Under the pieces are notes generated by a model. The model made no database searches. It had not been told where the DNA came from and saw nothing but the letters and a program-made list of their open reading frames with translations. A program made the position numbers and the translations under genes. Positions 17,747 to 26,992 of a stretch of DNA of 64,000 nt are shown here, one piece after another (the first letter of the stretch is position 1; each line of letters begins with the position of its first letter). The stretch spans positions 186,001 through 250,000 of the forward strand of contig JAFGRY010000026.1 in NCBI GenBank assembly GCA_016934955.1, given 5' to 3'. This stretch comes from a bacterium. Lineage in GTDB: Bacteria; Zhuqueibacterota; QNDG01; JAGLOF01.

Positions 17747-19238
17747 GGATGGAACAGTGTCACGGCGTGAATTTTTCCGCATGCTCGCCGCCGCGACCGC
17801 CGGCGTGCTTTTTGTCCCTCCCGGCTTCGGATACAGCAAGGGCTCCGTGATCCCCCTGCTGCAGCCGATCGCCGTTTCCCGCAATGGATCTCCGCCGCAT
17901 AATCTCGAGAAGGTGCTGGAACTCCTCGGCGGCATCGGCTCCTTTGTGGGCGGGGACGATATCGTCGTTATCAAGCCGAACTGTCAATGGCGCAACCAGG
18001 GCACCACCAATATCGCCTGTGTACGGCGGCTGATCGAACTGATCCTCGCGCTTCCCGGGTTTAACGGGGAAATAATCGTCGCCGAAAATATCCACCGGAC
18101 CCCCGCTGACAGTGAGGGCTGGACCGTTGTGAATGAAATCAATTATGATACGGAAAAGGGGCTTCGCAATTATAACGAACTGGTCGCCTGGTTCCATGAT
18201 GCGGGATACGCGCAGGTAACAAAGTGCCATCTCGTAAGCACCGACAGGGGAGGGCGGATCGTGACCGGGCCCGCTGACGGTGACGGGTATGTTCACACCA
18301 ATCTCGTCTACACGTCGGTGACCGGGGACTCGACGATTATGACCTATCCCGTCTTCACCTCCTCCTTCAGCGGTATCACCATCGATTTCCGCAGCGGGGC
18401 CTGGAAGCACGGCGCCTACCTGAACCGGCACGTGAGATTCATCAATACGTCGGTCCTCAACGATCACGGCAGCGTCAACGCCACCTGTTCAGTGAAAAAC
18501 CTGATGGGTGTGGTCGATCTTCCGGGGAACGAATTCGGCGAACTCCCCGGGGGCTACAAAAACTTCCATTCCATACTGACCCGGGGCATGGGAGGCGCGC
18601 TGGGGATGTTCATGAACTCCATCCGCAGGCCCGATCTCAACATCATTACCGCGGAATGGGTCGGATGGGGATCCCGCATCGATCCCGCCCAGGCGACCCG
18701 CGCCCGTACGGTCCTGGCATCCACCGATCCGGTGGCCCTTGATTACTGGGCAACCAAGTATGTGCTCTATCCCTGTACGCCCGAGGGCCATCCCGAGAAG
18801 GAGTATCATCACCCGGATAACGACTTTACCCATCTCTGGAAATATCTGCACACCTGCAACGATGAGGGCATCGGCACCCTGAACGAAAACGAGATGCAGG
18901 TGTCGGAATTCGATTTCAACGCCGGAGTCGACAGCGGAAACTGCCGGTATATCACCGGTGATGCTGCCATTTACTACAACTATCCCAATCCGTTCAATGC
19001 ATGGACGACGCTTCGATTCGACCTGGTGCGGCCGGCGTCGGTCAGCGTTACCATCTATGACGCCGCCGGGAGGCAGGTGCGTTCCCTGCTCGCGGCGCGT
19101 CAGCTTCCTTCCGGACCGCACCTGCTCACCTGGGACGGCCGGGACAGGACCGGCAGGAGAGTGGCGGGCGGGGTGTATGTCTGCCGTTTCATCATCGGCG
19201 GCAGCAGCTATTACATAAAGCTGGCGGCAAGCCAGTGA
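17730..19238 (+). CDS. DUF362 domain protein with Tat-like leader and T9SS-type C-terminal domain
   Basis: The 502-residue protein opens with a twin-arginine-like leader (S-R-R-E-F-F-R-M-L-A-A-A-T-A-G, residues 14-28). A DUF362 domain follows (V-V-I-K-P-N-C-Q-W-R-N-Q-G; N-L-M-G-V-V-D-L-P-G). The last 90 residues are a FlgD/T9SS sorting-type domain with N-Y-P-N-P-F-N-A-W-T-T near 413 and the closing G-V-Y-V-C-R-F. The tail would direct the protein through the type IX system to the cell surface. A Tat leader on a T9SS cargo is unusual, and two TatA-like genes lie at 34959-35372. The DUF362 function is unknown. The start overlaps the toroid gene by 17 bases. Confidence 0.8.
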   Translation: MPMIGRDGTVSRREFFRMLAAATAGVLFVPPGFGYSKGSVIPLLQPIAVSRNGSPPHNLEKVLELLGGIGSFVGGDDIVVIKPNCQWRNQGTTNIACVRRLIELILALPGFNGEIIVAENIHRTPADSEGWTVVNEINYDTEKGLRNYNELVAWFHDAGYAQVTKCHLVSTDRGGRIVTGPADGDGYVHTNLVYTSVTGDSTIMTYPVFTSSFSGITIDFRSGAWKHGAYLNRHVRFINTSVLNDHGSVNATCSVKNLMGVVDLPGNEFGELPGGYKNFHSILTRGMGGALGMFMNSIRRPDLNIITAEWVGWGSRIDPAQATRARTVLASTDPVALDYWATKYVLYPCTPEGHPEKEYHHPDNDFTHLWKYLHTCNDEGIGTLNENEMQVSEFDFNAGVDSGNCRYITGDAAIYYNYPNPFNAWTTLRFDLVRPASVSVTIYDAAGRQVRSLLAARQLPSGPHLLTWDGRDRTGRRVAGGVYVCRFIIGGSSYYIKLAASQ

Positions 19239-19260
19239 TACACATCTACAGGAGACTTCT

Positions 19261-21447
19261 GTGAGAAAACCGTTTGTTTCTATCAGTGCCGCTCTCGCCC
19301 TGACGGCAGCGCTTCTTCAGGGTGAAACCTTTACGGTGCGAAGCACGGCCGATGCCGGAGACGGCTCGCTGCGCCATGCCCTGACCCTTGCCAACGATCA
19401 TGCCGGAGCCGATACGATCCGCTTTGAGATCGCGGAGAACGATTCCGGTTTCGACGGCAGTGTCTGGTGGATACAGCCGCTTTCGCCTCTTCCCGCGATA
19501 ACCGGGGACAGCCTCTGGATCGACGGGGCGTCCCAGGACAGCAGCAGCGGCAACACCAATCCCCACGGTCCCGATATTGTCATCGACGGCGGTGCGCAAA
19601 GCGGAGAGGGAATCGGGTTTCTCGTGTACGGCGGCGATGTCGCCATATCCGGGCTGGTGATCAGCGGATTCAGCGATTACGGCATCAGGTTTCGCGGCGC
19701 GACCTGCCAGGGGGGGCGTGTGCAGGGCAACTATATAGGGACCGATCCCGAGGGATCGGCATCACGTTCCAACGGCACCGGTGTCTACATCTCCCGGGAG
19801 GCCGGGTCGGTGCTGGTGGGCGGGGCGGATCCTTCCCTGCGGAACATCATCAGCGGCAACTACGGGAACGGGGTGTACACGACTTCCTCCAGGGGAAACG
19901 TCATCATCGGCAATTTCATCGGCACCGACCGTACCGGCTTTGCAAGCGTACCCAACGCGCTGGACGGTAAAAGCAACGGCATCGAACTCGGCACCTATTC
20001 AACGCATAACACGGTCGGCGGGATCGGCGCCGGCTACCGGAACATCATTTCCGGGAACGGCCGGGACGGCATCCATATTTCCTATTCGGACAGCAATGTT
20101 GTCATCGGTAACTACATCGGAACGGATGTCAGCGGTCTGGGCGGTCTCGCCAACAGTGTGTCCGGAGTTGGCGACGGTATCGATATCAGGTACGGTTCCC
20201 GCGGCAACCGCATCGGGGGCGCCGGGGCGGGCGAAGGAAACGTCATCTGCAACAGCGCCAACGTCGGTGTACGACTCCACCGTCAGGCTGAGCATACGGT
20301 TATTATGGGAAATCTCATCGGGACCGACGCATCGGGTACGATCGCGATGGCGAATCACAACCAGGGCGTGTATATCTATGACGGCTGCCATCACAATGTC
20401 GTCGGAGGGGCGGGCCCCGGCGCCGGGAACGTGATCTCGGGGAATACCGGCTGCGGCGTTGAACTCTATCAGCTGGGTACGGACAGTAACCGGGTTTCCG
20501 GGAACATTATCGGGCTGAGCGCCGACTGCAGCAGCCCGGTGCCCAATCTCATTCACGGCGTGCTGCTCCATGACAGCACCGGCGCTTCGGTCATCGGGCC
20601 CGGAAATATCATCGCGGGGAACGACAGCTGCGGGATAGCCGTGGCGAATCGTGCGGACGGCAACACCGTTTCCGGCAATTTCATCGGCATGCTGCCGGAC
20701 ACGGTCACCTGTTTCCCCAACGGCGGAGACGGAATACGCTTTACGGCGGCATGCGCGGTGCGTTCGCAGATGATCGGCCCGGGCAACGTGATCGCCGGCA
20801 ACGGGGGCCGGGGGATCGCAATTATCGATTCCACCGCCTCGGGTATCACCATTACCGGCAACACGATCTTTGACAACATGCTGGGGGGGATCAATGTCGC
20901 CGAAAAGGCGAACGGGGGAGTAACGCCGCCGCTGCTCTCCGGTCAGGATCCGCTGTCCGGCAGTGCCGCACCCGGCGCGACAATCGAAGTCTATTCCGAT
21001 TCAGGATCACAGGGCCGCTTCTACGAGGGGCACACTCTTGCGGGCGTTTCCGGCGGCTGGGTGTATACCGGCAGCCTCAGGGGGCCGCACATTACCGCTA
21101 CCGCCACTGATGATAGCGGCAATACTTCGGCCTTTTCGGCCTGGGCGGTGGTATCTGTGGATGATGAGTCCGGCCGGCAGCCTTCCGACTGGGCTCTGGA
21201 GCAGAACTACCCCAATCCTTTCAATCCGGCGACCACCATTACCTTTTCCGTGCGGGAACAGTCGCGGGTGCTCCTCACCGTCTATACGGTTCAGGGACGG
21301 CTCGTCGCCACCCTTGCGGACGGAGCATTCGTCCCCGGTGTGCACCGGGTGGTGTTTTCCGATGAAGGGCTTGCCTCCGGACTCTATCTCTACCGTATTC
21401 ACGCGAATGGGTACAGCGCCCTGAAAAAGATGCTGCTGCTCAAGTAG
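19261..21447 (+). CDS. Secreted right-handed beta-helix protein with T9SS sorting domain
   Basis: The 728-residue protein starts at GTG 19261, chosen by an AGGAGA box at 19250-19255. It has a signal peptide (residues 1-21) and the entry motif R-S-T-A-D-A-G-D-G-S-L-R-H-A typical of extracellular beta-helix proteins. At least six imperfect repeats of the form V-I-x-G-N-Y-I-G-T-D, alternating with G-N-V-I-S-G-N turns, form a parallel beta-helix to about residue 560. A short Ig-like linker precedes the T9SS type A tail, E-Q-N-Y-P-N-P-F-N-P-A-T-T-I. The helix probably binds or cleaves polysaccharide on the cell surface; no catalytic residues are recognisable. It follows the glycan locus by 22 bases. 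Confidence 0.87.
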   Translation: MRKPFVSISAALALTAALLQGETFTVRSTADAGDGSLRHALTLANDHAGADTIRFEIAENDSGFDGSVWWIQPLSPLPAITGDSLWIDGASQDSSSGNTNPHGPDIVIDGGAQSGEGIGFLVYGGDVAISGLVISGFSDYGIRFRGATCQGGRVQGNYIGTDPEGSASRSNGTGVYISREAGSVLVGGADPSLRNIISGNYGNGVYTTSSRGNVIIGNFIGTDRTGFASVPNALDGKSNGIELGTYSTHNTVGGIGAGYRNIISGNGRDGIHISYSDSNVVIGNYIGTDVSGLGGLANSVSGVGDGIDIRYGSRGNRIGGAGAGEGNVICNSANVGVRLHRQAEHTVIMGNLIGTDASGTIAMANHNQGVYIYDGCHHNVVGGAGPGAGNVISGNTGCGVELYQLGTDSNRVSGNIIGLSADCSSPVPNLIHGVLLHDSTGASVIGPGNIIAGNDSCGIAVANRADGNTVSGNFIGMLPDTVTCFPNGGDGIRFTAACAVRSQMIGPGNVIAGNGGRGIAIIDSTASGITITGNTIFDNMLGGINVAEKANGGVTPPLLSGQDPLSGSAAPGATIEVYSDSGSQGRFYEGHTLAGVSGGWVYTGSLRGPHITATATDDSGNTSAFSAWAVVSVDDESGRQPSDWALEQNYPNPFNPATTITFSVREQSRVLLTVYTVQGRLVATLADGAFVPGVHRVVFSDEGLASGLYLYRIHANGYSALKKMLLLK

Positions 21448-21490
21448 GCAAAATTATCCGGGTCCGTCCCGCTCGCATGTCATATTTTCC

Positions 21491-21521
21491 GGGATTCCGC
21501 CCTTTTTCGCGGCGGAATCCC
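21491..21521 (+). other. Perfect 11-bp inverted repeat (hairpin) downstream of the beta-helix gene
   Basis: GGGATTCCGCC at 21491-21501 pairs perfectly with GGCGGAATCCC at 21511-21521 around a nine-base loop. It lies 43 bases after the stop codon. No T-run follows, so it is not a textbook intrinsic terminator, but it could stabilise the mRNA 3' end or act with Rho. Confidence 0.6.
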
Positions 21522-21689
21522 GTTGCATCCTCGAATGTCGCTTTTCATTTTTCGCAACTAGTGATAAAACAATGGGATAAAGATAGTTCTCCGTGTGCCT
21601 CGTTCCCGCGGGTTTTGGCATCTTCTGGCAGGATTATTGCTTTTTTCCCGGTTATAAACCGCGCCGGACCTATTTGCAGGGGGAAATTG

Positions 21690-24600
21690 ATGCAACGAAC
21701 CACGTATACGCTTCTCGCGGCCGCCGCTCTGTCGCTGCTTCTGGCAGGGAACGGCCATGGAGATATCACACTGCACAAACGGATCGATCTTTCAGCGCAT
21801 CCGGTAAAGGGCTGCCGCATGTCCATCGGTGACCTGAACGGGGACGGAGAGGTCGATTTCGTCTTCAACGACGGCCGTAGAATCGTCAGGGCCTTCGATG
21901 ACACGGGCAGGCTCCTCTGGGAGAAGATCAACAGCGGCGATCCCGGAGTCGAGGAGAAGTACCATAACTTTACCATCTCGGTGTACGATATCGACCTGGA
22001 CGGGAAAGATGAAGTGATCTGTTTTCTCGAAATCGGCGGCCGCAACCATCTGGCGGTTGTCGATGGTGAAACCGGGACCGTCGACACCTCCGTGGAAGTG
22101 CCGTTTGCCGCTCCCCGTGATCATGAGTACTGGGGAAATGATAATGTATATATGCAGGACCATACAGCCATCGCCAACCTTCGCGGCACCCCTGTTCCCC
22201 AGGATATTCTCGCCATGCACGTCAGCAAGCAGAAAGTGGCGGCCTACGCCTGGGAAAACGGCACATTGAGGCGGCTCTGGTACTGGGTCAGCGATGCGGA
22301 CAGCTATGCCAGCGGCCATTACGCCTACCCTTACGACATAGACAACGACGGCAGGGACGAGGTGCTGGCCGGCGTGGATGTGCTGGACGAGGAGGGAAAT
22401 CGTCTCTGGAAGATGCAGCTCTATCCCTGGAAGCCGTCCCGGCCGGAGTGGGGCATGGATCATGTGGATGCGCTCTCCTGCGCCGATATCGATCCCGCCG
22501 TACCCGGCAAAGAGATCGCGGTGGCGGCGGCAACGGGCATGTGGCTCTACGCGGCTGACGGCAGGGTGCTCTGGCACTATCCGAGTAAAGTGACCGATCC
22601 CGTCAACGGAGTGCTGGGCGAAGCGGGGATCCAGGAGGTGCTCGTGGGCCGGTTTCGTCCCGGTGTCGGCACACCGGAAATGGTGTTCTACTCGGAATAC
22701 ATGTCCGGACCGAACACTGTCGCCCTTTATGACAGGGAGGGAAATCAGATACGGTCCGGCAATCAGTCGGACGGCCCCCGGCGGGTGATCACCTACGCCA
22801 TGGACTGGGACGGCGACCGCTCCCGGGACGAGATCTACTCCCGGAAAGGGGTGTTCGATCATGAATTCAGACGGCTCGATTATACAATGAACTGGGGCTG
22901 GGTGCAAAGCGTTGATGTGGATGAGTTTCCTCCCATCATCTGCGATGTCCAGGGAGACCAGCGGGAAGAGATCCTCTGGTACGATCAGGACGAGATTCTC
23001 ATCATTAAAAACGATGCGGCCCTCTCCGGGCCCGTGCTGCCGTCGCCCCGCGGGCAGCTCGCCTATCGTCTCAGGTACGCCAACAACAACCACTGCAATG
23101 CCATCTACTACGACTGGAATCCTCCGGTTCCGGAACTGGAGGGAACCGCTTCCTCGTCCGTCCGCCGGGGCACCGCGCCCCTCGACATTCAGTTTGCGGC
23201 GGAAGTGACCGGGGCCGAGGGATCGTGGACGGCCCGGTGGAGCTTCGGTGACGGGTCGGAAGCCGCGGAGATCCGTCCCCGGCACCGGTATGAGCGGGGG
23301 GGGATCTACCGGGCGGTCCTGCAGGTGCGGGACGATCTTGGAAGGGTCGCCGCCGATTCACTCCTGATTACGGTGACGGATCCGCTCGCCTGCAGCGCCG
23401 GGGCCGACCCCGTGACCGGGACCGCTCCGCTCGCCGTCCGCTTTGACGCTACGGGGACGGGCGGCAGCGAGCCGTACACCTGGTCCTGGACCTTCGGTGA
23501 CGGCGGCGTTTCGTCCGAGCAGTCACCGGAGCATACCTACACCGCCGCCGGCACCTACGCCGCGGTCCTCACCGTCACGGACGGAGCCTCTGTAACCGTC
23601 GCTGACACGCTTGATATCGTGGTTGCCGCTCCGCTGGCCTGCAGCGCCTCCGGCGATCCCGTGACCGGGACCGCTCCGCTCGCCGTCCGCTTCGACGGCA
23701 CTGTACGGGGAGGTACAGCCCCCTACACCTGGTCCTGGACCTTCGGGGACGGCGGCGCTTCCGCGATCCAATCACCGGCATATACATACAGCGGTTCGGG
23801 AACCTATTCTGCGGTGCTCACGGTTGAAGACGCGACCTCCGCGACGGTATCCGACACCCTGGAGATACGGGTGACCGATGCCCTCGCCTGCAGCGCCGGT
23901 GTTTCCGCATTAACGGCGACTGCCGGCGAACCGCTCCATTTCAGCGCCGCTGCTGAAGGGGGGGCTGCACCCTACACCTTCAGCTGGCGCTTCGGCGACG
24001 GGACCGCAAATACCGGGGAGTCCGTGCAAAAATCATTCGCCGCCGCCGGAACCTACAGTACGGTGCTCGAAGCCGCCGATGCGTCCGGAGGGACGGCCTC
24101 CGATACGCTCTTTATCACGGTCACCGAAGCGGTGTCCCAGGCCATGATCGCCGATGTGGCGTTCACCGAAGTCTCGGGTATAACCGGGATCGACCGGATT
24201 CGGGCCGACCAGTGGTACGATCTCATCGTGTACATCGGCCCTCCCGGCGCCTGGGAGGCGGCGGCCGCCGTCGATCTCTGGATATCCGCGCCCGGCAGCA
24301 GGAATCACGACCGGGAAAGCAGGGGGGGCTCATTCGATCCGGCCGCCAATTATGCGGTCAGTATCGATCTGCTGGAAAAGCGTGTCGCCGTCAGGCAGGA
24401 CGCGGGGAGCAGCGGCTGGAGCGATATTACCGGCAGCGAGGGTCTCTTCGCCTCGACTGGGTCCGGAGTGTTCGCTGTCAGCAGCATGGAAGGGTCCGTA
24501 CGTCTCAGGCTCAAACTGCTCCCCGAAGCCGAAGACGGCTACTGGAGCGTGCACGGATTCGTTCAGGACAGGTCTGGGGCCTTTTCAGGTGTTTACAGCG

Positions 24601-24980
24601 GTGATATCTACGTGCAGTCGGTGGCGGCAACCCCGACCGCGAATCTCGAGATCAGCGGTCCGGTTAATAAGATGCTGGCCGTCACACTGCAGGCGTCGGC
24701 GGAGCTCGCCCGGGTTCCGGGAACCCTCCGTTTCGTCGAGAGCGATCAGAGTGAAACCGTGGTACTGCTGCACCCGGCCGGAGGGAACGGCCGATACAGC
24801 GGAAAACTGCTCATCGATGACTCGATTGCCCCGGGCAGCGGGTATTTTGTCCTCGATCCCCACGCGCTGGTGGACCTGTACGGCAATACCGGGGAAACGA
24901 TCCGGTCCGGGGGGACCCTGACCATCGACAAGACGCCGCCGGCGAAACCGGCAAACATCATGATCAGCAGCGACGGCTAA
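21690..24980 (+). CDS. Secreted PKD-repeat protein with FG-GAP-like N-terminal propeller, abrupt C-terminus
   Basis: The 1096-residue exported protein begins at ATG 21690 (signal peptide L-L-A-A-A-A-L-S-L-L-L-A-G-N-G). The first 450 residues contain Asp-rich blocks such as D-I-D-L-D-G-K-D-E-V and D-I-D-N-D-G-R-D-E-V, typical of Ca-binding FG-GAP/VCBS beta-propellers. Four PKD domains with W-S/T-F-G-D-G motifs follow (about residues 485-815), then a beta-sandwich region. The chain ends T-P-P-A-K-P-A-N-I-M-I-S-S, which looks like the first strand of a fibronectin-III domain, and no T9SS tail follows. The end lies 59 bases before tRNA-Arg, so the gene may be truncated. The longer frame from 21477 lacks a sensible leader. 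Confidence 0.83.
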   Translation: MQRTTYTLLAAAALSLLLAGNGHGDITLHKRIDLSAHPVKGCRMSIGDLNGDGEVDFVFNDGRRIVRAFDDTGRLLWEKINSGDPGVEEKYHNFTISVYDIDLDGKDEVICFLEIGGRNHLAVVDGETGTVDTSVEVPFAAPRDHEYWGNDNVYMQDHTAIANLRGTPVPQDILAMHVSKQKVAAYAWENGTLRRLWYWVSDADSYASGHYAYPYDIDNDGRDEVLAGVDVLDEEGNRLWKMQLYPWKPSRPEWGMDHVDALSCADIDPAVPGKEIAVAAATGMWLYAADGRVLWHYPSKVTDPVNGVLGEAGIQEVLVGRFRPGVGTPEMVFYSEYMSGPNTVALYDREGNQIRSGNQSDGPRRVITYAMDWDGDRSRDEIYSRKGVFDHEFRRLDYTMNWGWVQSVDVDEFPPIICDVQGDQREEILWYDQDEILIIKNDAALSGPVLPSPRGQLAYRLRYANNNHCNAIYYDWNPPVPELEGTASSSVRRGTAPLDIQFAAEVTGAEGSWTARWSFGDGSEAAEIRPRHRYERGGIYRAVLQVRDDLGRVAADSLLITVTDPLACSAGADPVTGTAPLAVRFDATGTGGSEPYTWSWTFGDGGVSSEQSPEHTYTAAGTYAAVLTVTDGASVTVADTLDIVVAAPLACSASGDPVTGTAPLAVRFDGTVRGGTAPYTWSWTFGDGGASAIQSPAYTYSGSGTYSAVLTVEDATSATVSDTLEIRVTDALACSAGVSALTATAGEPLHFSAAAEGGAAPYTFSWRFGDGTANTGESVQKSFAAAGTYSTVLEAADASGGTASDTLFITVTEAVSQAMIADVAFTEVSGITGIDRIRADQWYDLIVYIGPPGAWEAAAAVDLWISAPGSRNHDRESRGGSFDPAANYAVSIDLLEKRVAVRQDAGSSGWSDITGSEGLFASTGSGVFAVSSMEGSVRLRLKLLPEAEDGYWSVHGFVQDRSGAFSGVYSGDIYVQSVAATPTANLEISGPVNKMLAVTLQASAELARVPGTLRFVESDQSETVVLLHPAGGNGRYSGKLLIDDSIAPGSGYFVLDPHALVDLYGNTGETIRSGGTLTIDKTPPAKPANIMISSDG
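23388..24134 (+). repeat. Three tandem 249-bp PKD-domain repeats
   Basis: Units start at 23388, 23637 and 23886, each at an Ala-Cys-Ser codon run, with an exact period of 249 bases (83 codons). Units one and two share identical stretches of more than 30 bases, including the codons for P-V-T-G-T-A-P-L-A-V-R-F, while unit three is more diverged. This points to a recent duplication of the first pair. A fourth, older PKD domain lies just upstream. Confidence 0.85.
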
Positions 24981-24987
24981 AAAGCGG

Positions 24988-25016
24988 TTGACTTTCGAAC
25001 GGTGCTTTAGTATATT
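24988..25016 (+). promoter_or_regulatory. Promoter of tRNA-Arg
   Basis: TTGACT at 24988-24993 and TATATT at 25011-25016 are separated by exactly 17 bases. The tRNA begins 24 bases downstream. This is one of the clearest sigma-70-like promoters in the window. Confidence 0.75.
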
Positions 25017-25039
25017 AACACCGCAAAAATCAGCAGGTT

Positions 25040-25113
<74 letters not shown>

Positions 25114-25133
25114 CAGAAAAAAGCGGTGTTCAG

Positions 25134-25161
25134 GGACTTCATACGAAGTCCTTTTTTTTTT
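25134..25161 (+). terminator. Intrinsic terminator of tRNA-Arg
   Basis: GGACTTC at 25134-25140 pairs with GAAGTCC at 25145-25151 across an ATAC loop, and ten T residues follow. It lies 21 bases after the tRNA. Confidence 0.9.
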
Positions 25162-25173
25162 CGCCGGAGTTGT

Positions 25174-25184
25174 GTAGATTCTAC
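25174..25184. promoter_or_regulatory. Short palindrome before the Omp85 gene
   Basis: GTAGATTCTAC is a perfect palindrome around a central T and extends by one more pair on each side. It lies in the 67-base stretch between the tRNA terminator and the Omp85 start codon, where a promoter or operator would be expected. Chance occurrence cannot be excluded. Confidence 0.25.
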
Positions 25185-25228
25185 AGAATACCACTAGCAT
25201 GGTAAAGGATCGTGTGCCGGACACAGAC

Positions 25229-26992
25229 ATGAGACGATTATCAGCCGCATATACGCTTGCGCTCATCTTCGGGATCGCCCAGGTCACGGCCCAGCCCCGG
25301 GCCGCGCTCCGGCATATCGAATTCCGGGGCCTGACACTCTTTTCCGCCCGGGAGGCCGAGGCAATCACCGGACTGCGGACCGGGACCCCCTTCACGCACG
25401 CGGGCCTGCCCGGCGCCCTGGAACGGCTGGATGAGGCCTGCAGGGAACGGGGATATCTGTTCAGCGGGACCGATTCCGCCCGGGTTGCGTACGCCCCGGA
25501 CAGCCTGGCCGCGGACGTCACCGTCTGGTATCGCGAAGATCTGCCGGCGCTGTTCGAGGCGCCGGTGATCCAGGAAAATCCCTGGATCGATGCCGGGACC
25601 GGCCGGGATCTCCTGGCGGTGCGCCGGGGGGCACCGTTTAACGAGGCTGTTCTGGAAGCGGCGATCTACCGACTCATGGGCTATTTCGAGAACAGCGGCT
25701 ATCCCCTGGTGCGGGTGGAGATCGCCTCCCTCGACTTCGTGAAGGAAGGCGGCCGCTATCGTGCCGAAACGGTGCTGAAAATAGCCTCAGGTCCGCCGGT
25801 CTCCATCGGGCGTGTCGCTATGGACGGGAACACCATCACGCGCACAGGGGTTCTGGTGCGGGAGACGCGCCTGCGGGCAGGCGACCTTTTCCGTATGGGC
25901 CGCATTCGGGCAGCAGCGGACCACCTGTCCCGGTCGGGATACGAGACCGATCCGGACAGCACCGCCATCAGGTTCAGCGGCGACAGCGCGGCTGTGACCT
26001 TTCGGATCACGAGAGAAAACTCCAATACCTTCAATGCCCTGGCAGGCTACGTGCCGCCCCGGAGCGAGCGGGAGAAGGGGTATGTCACGGGTGAGATCGA
26101 CATCGACGTCCGCAACCTTCTGGGTACCGGACGGCAATGCCGTATTTACTGGGAGAAAAAAGACCAGTACACCCAGACTATGGACGTCCGCTACCGTGAA
26201 CCCTGGATCCTGAACCATCCCGTGGACGCCGGCATCGGGTTCCGGCAGGAGATACAGGACACCTCGTACATTCGCAGGCACCTGGAGTTCGAAGCCTGGT
26301 ACAGACCGTTTTTTGAGCTCTCCGCCGGATTGCAGCTGGCAAGACGGACCGTGCTTCCCGATTCGCTCCAGAGCGTCACCCGGCTGATCCCCGAGAGCGA
26401 CACCTACGCCCTTTCCCTGTTCCTCGATTACAGCACCCTCGACAATCCGCTGAACCCGGCCCGGGGGGTGCGCCTCGAGGCGTCGGTGGCGTCCGCCTCG
26501 ACTGAGCACCGCGGGCTGAGCGGAGCCCTCATCGACCGTTTTGAAAAGCGGAACCGTCTGCGCAGTGTCAGCGCCCGTTTTACCTGGGTGCGCCGGATCA
26601 GCGGGCCGCACGTCGCCTATCTGCATGCGGAAGGGCACGATGTCGATGCGGGTGGAGCCTATATCCCGGTGAGTGAGCACATCCGGTTCGGCGGGGCCGC
26701 CACCCTGCGCGGCTACCGTGAAGATATGTTTTCAGGAACATCCGTTTCCTGGGTAAATTGTGAGTACCGGTATCTCATCGGCGTGCATTCGCGCATATTT
26801 GTATTTGTCGATGGAGGAGTGTATCAGTACGAAGACAGTGAGGGCCGAAGAGTGAGCGGCCGCAGGCTCGGGTACGGTTTCGGGCTGAGAGTCGCGACCA
26901 GGCTGGGGCTGATCGGTATCGATTACGGCCTGGGAGCCGGGGACCGGATCACCGGCGCCAAGATACACGTGAGACTCGTCAACCGGTTTTAA
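25229..26992 (+). CDS. Omp85-family outer-membrane protein (BamA/TamA-like)
   Basis: The 587-residue protein has a signal peptide (L-S-A-A-Y-T-L-A-L-I-F-G-I-A-Q-V-T-A-Q). Two or three POTRA-like units cover about residues 25-270 (for example H-I-E-F-R-G-L-T-L-F and V-A-M-D-G-N-T-I-T). The C-terminal half is a beta-barrel with the Omp85 motif F-G-G-A-A-T-L-R-G-Y and a final aromatic residue (V-N-R-F). It is shorter than BamA (about 800 residues, five POTRAs) and closer to TamA in layout, so it may assemble or export a subset of surface proteins. ATG 25199 would add ten residues ahead of the leader; 25229 gives the cleaner signal peptide. Its stop overlaps that of the convergent gene. Confidence 0.85.
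   Translation: MRRLSAAYTLALIFGIAQVTAQPRAALRHIEFRGLTLFSAREAEAITGLRTGTPFTHAGLPGALERLDEACRERGYLFSGTDSARVAYAPDSLAADVTVWYREDLPALFEAPVIQENPWIDAGTGRDLLAVRRGAPFNEAVLEAAIYRLMGYFENSGYPLVRVEIASLDFVKEGGRYRAETVLKIASGPPVSIGRVAMDGNTITRTGVLVRETRLRAGDLFRMGRIRAAADHLSRSGYETDPDSTAIRFSGDSAAVTFRITRENSNTFNALAGYVPPRSEREKGYVTGEIDIDVRNLLGTGRQCRIYWEKKDQYTQTMDVRYREPWILNHPVDAGIGFRQEIQDTSYIRRHLEFEAWYRPFFELSAGLQLARRTVLPDSLQSVTRLIPESDTYALSLFLDYSTLDNPLNPARGVRLEASVASASTEHRGLSGALIDRFEKRNRLRSVSARFTWVRRISGPHVAYLHAEGHDVDAGGAYIPVSEHIRFGGAATLRGYREDMFSGTSVSWVNCEYRYLIGVHSRIFVFVDGGVYQYEDSEGRRVSGRRLGYGFGLRVATRLGLIGIDYGLGAGDRITGAKIHVRLVNRF

Noticed and set aside
21792-23285. 497-codon open frame on the minus strand opposite the PKD protein
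   Set aside because: The + strand gene has a leader, propeller and PKD motifs. The antisense frame shows no recognisable domain and arises from high G+C in third positions.
23388-24134. CRISPR-like or mobile repeat array
   Set aside because: The period is 249 bases, in frame, and encodes PKD domains, so it is a protein-domain repeat.
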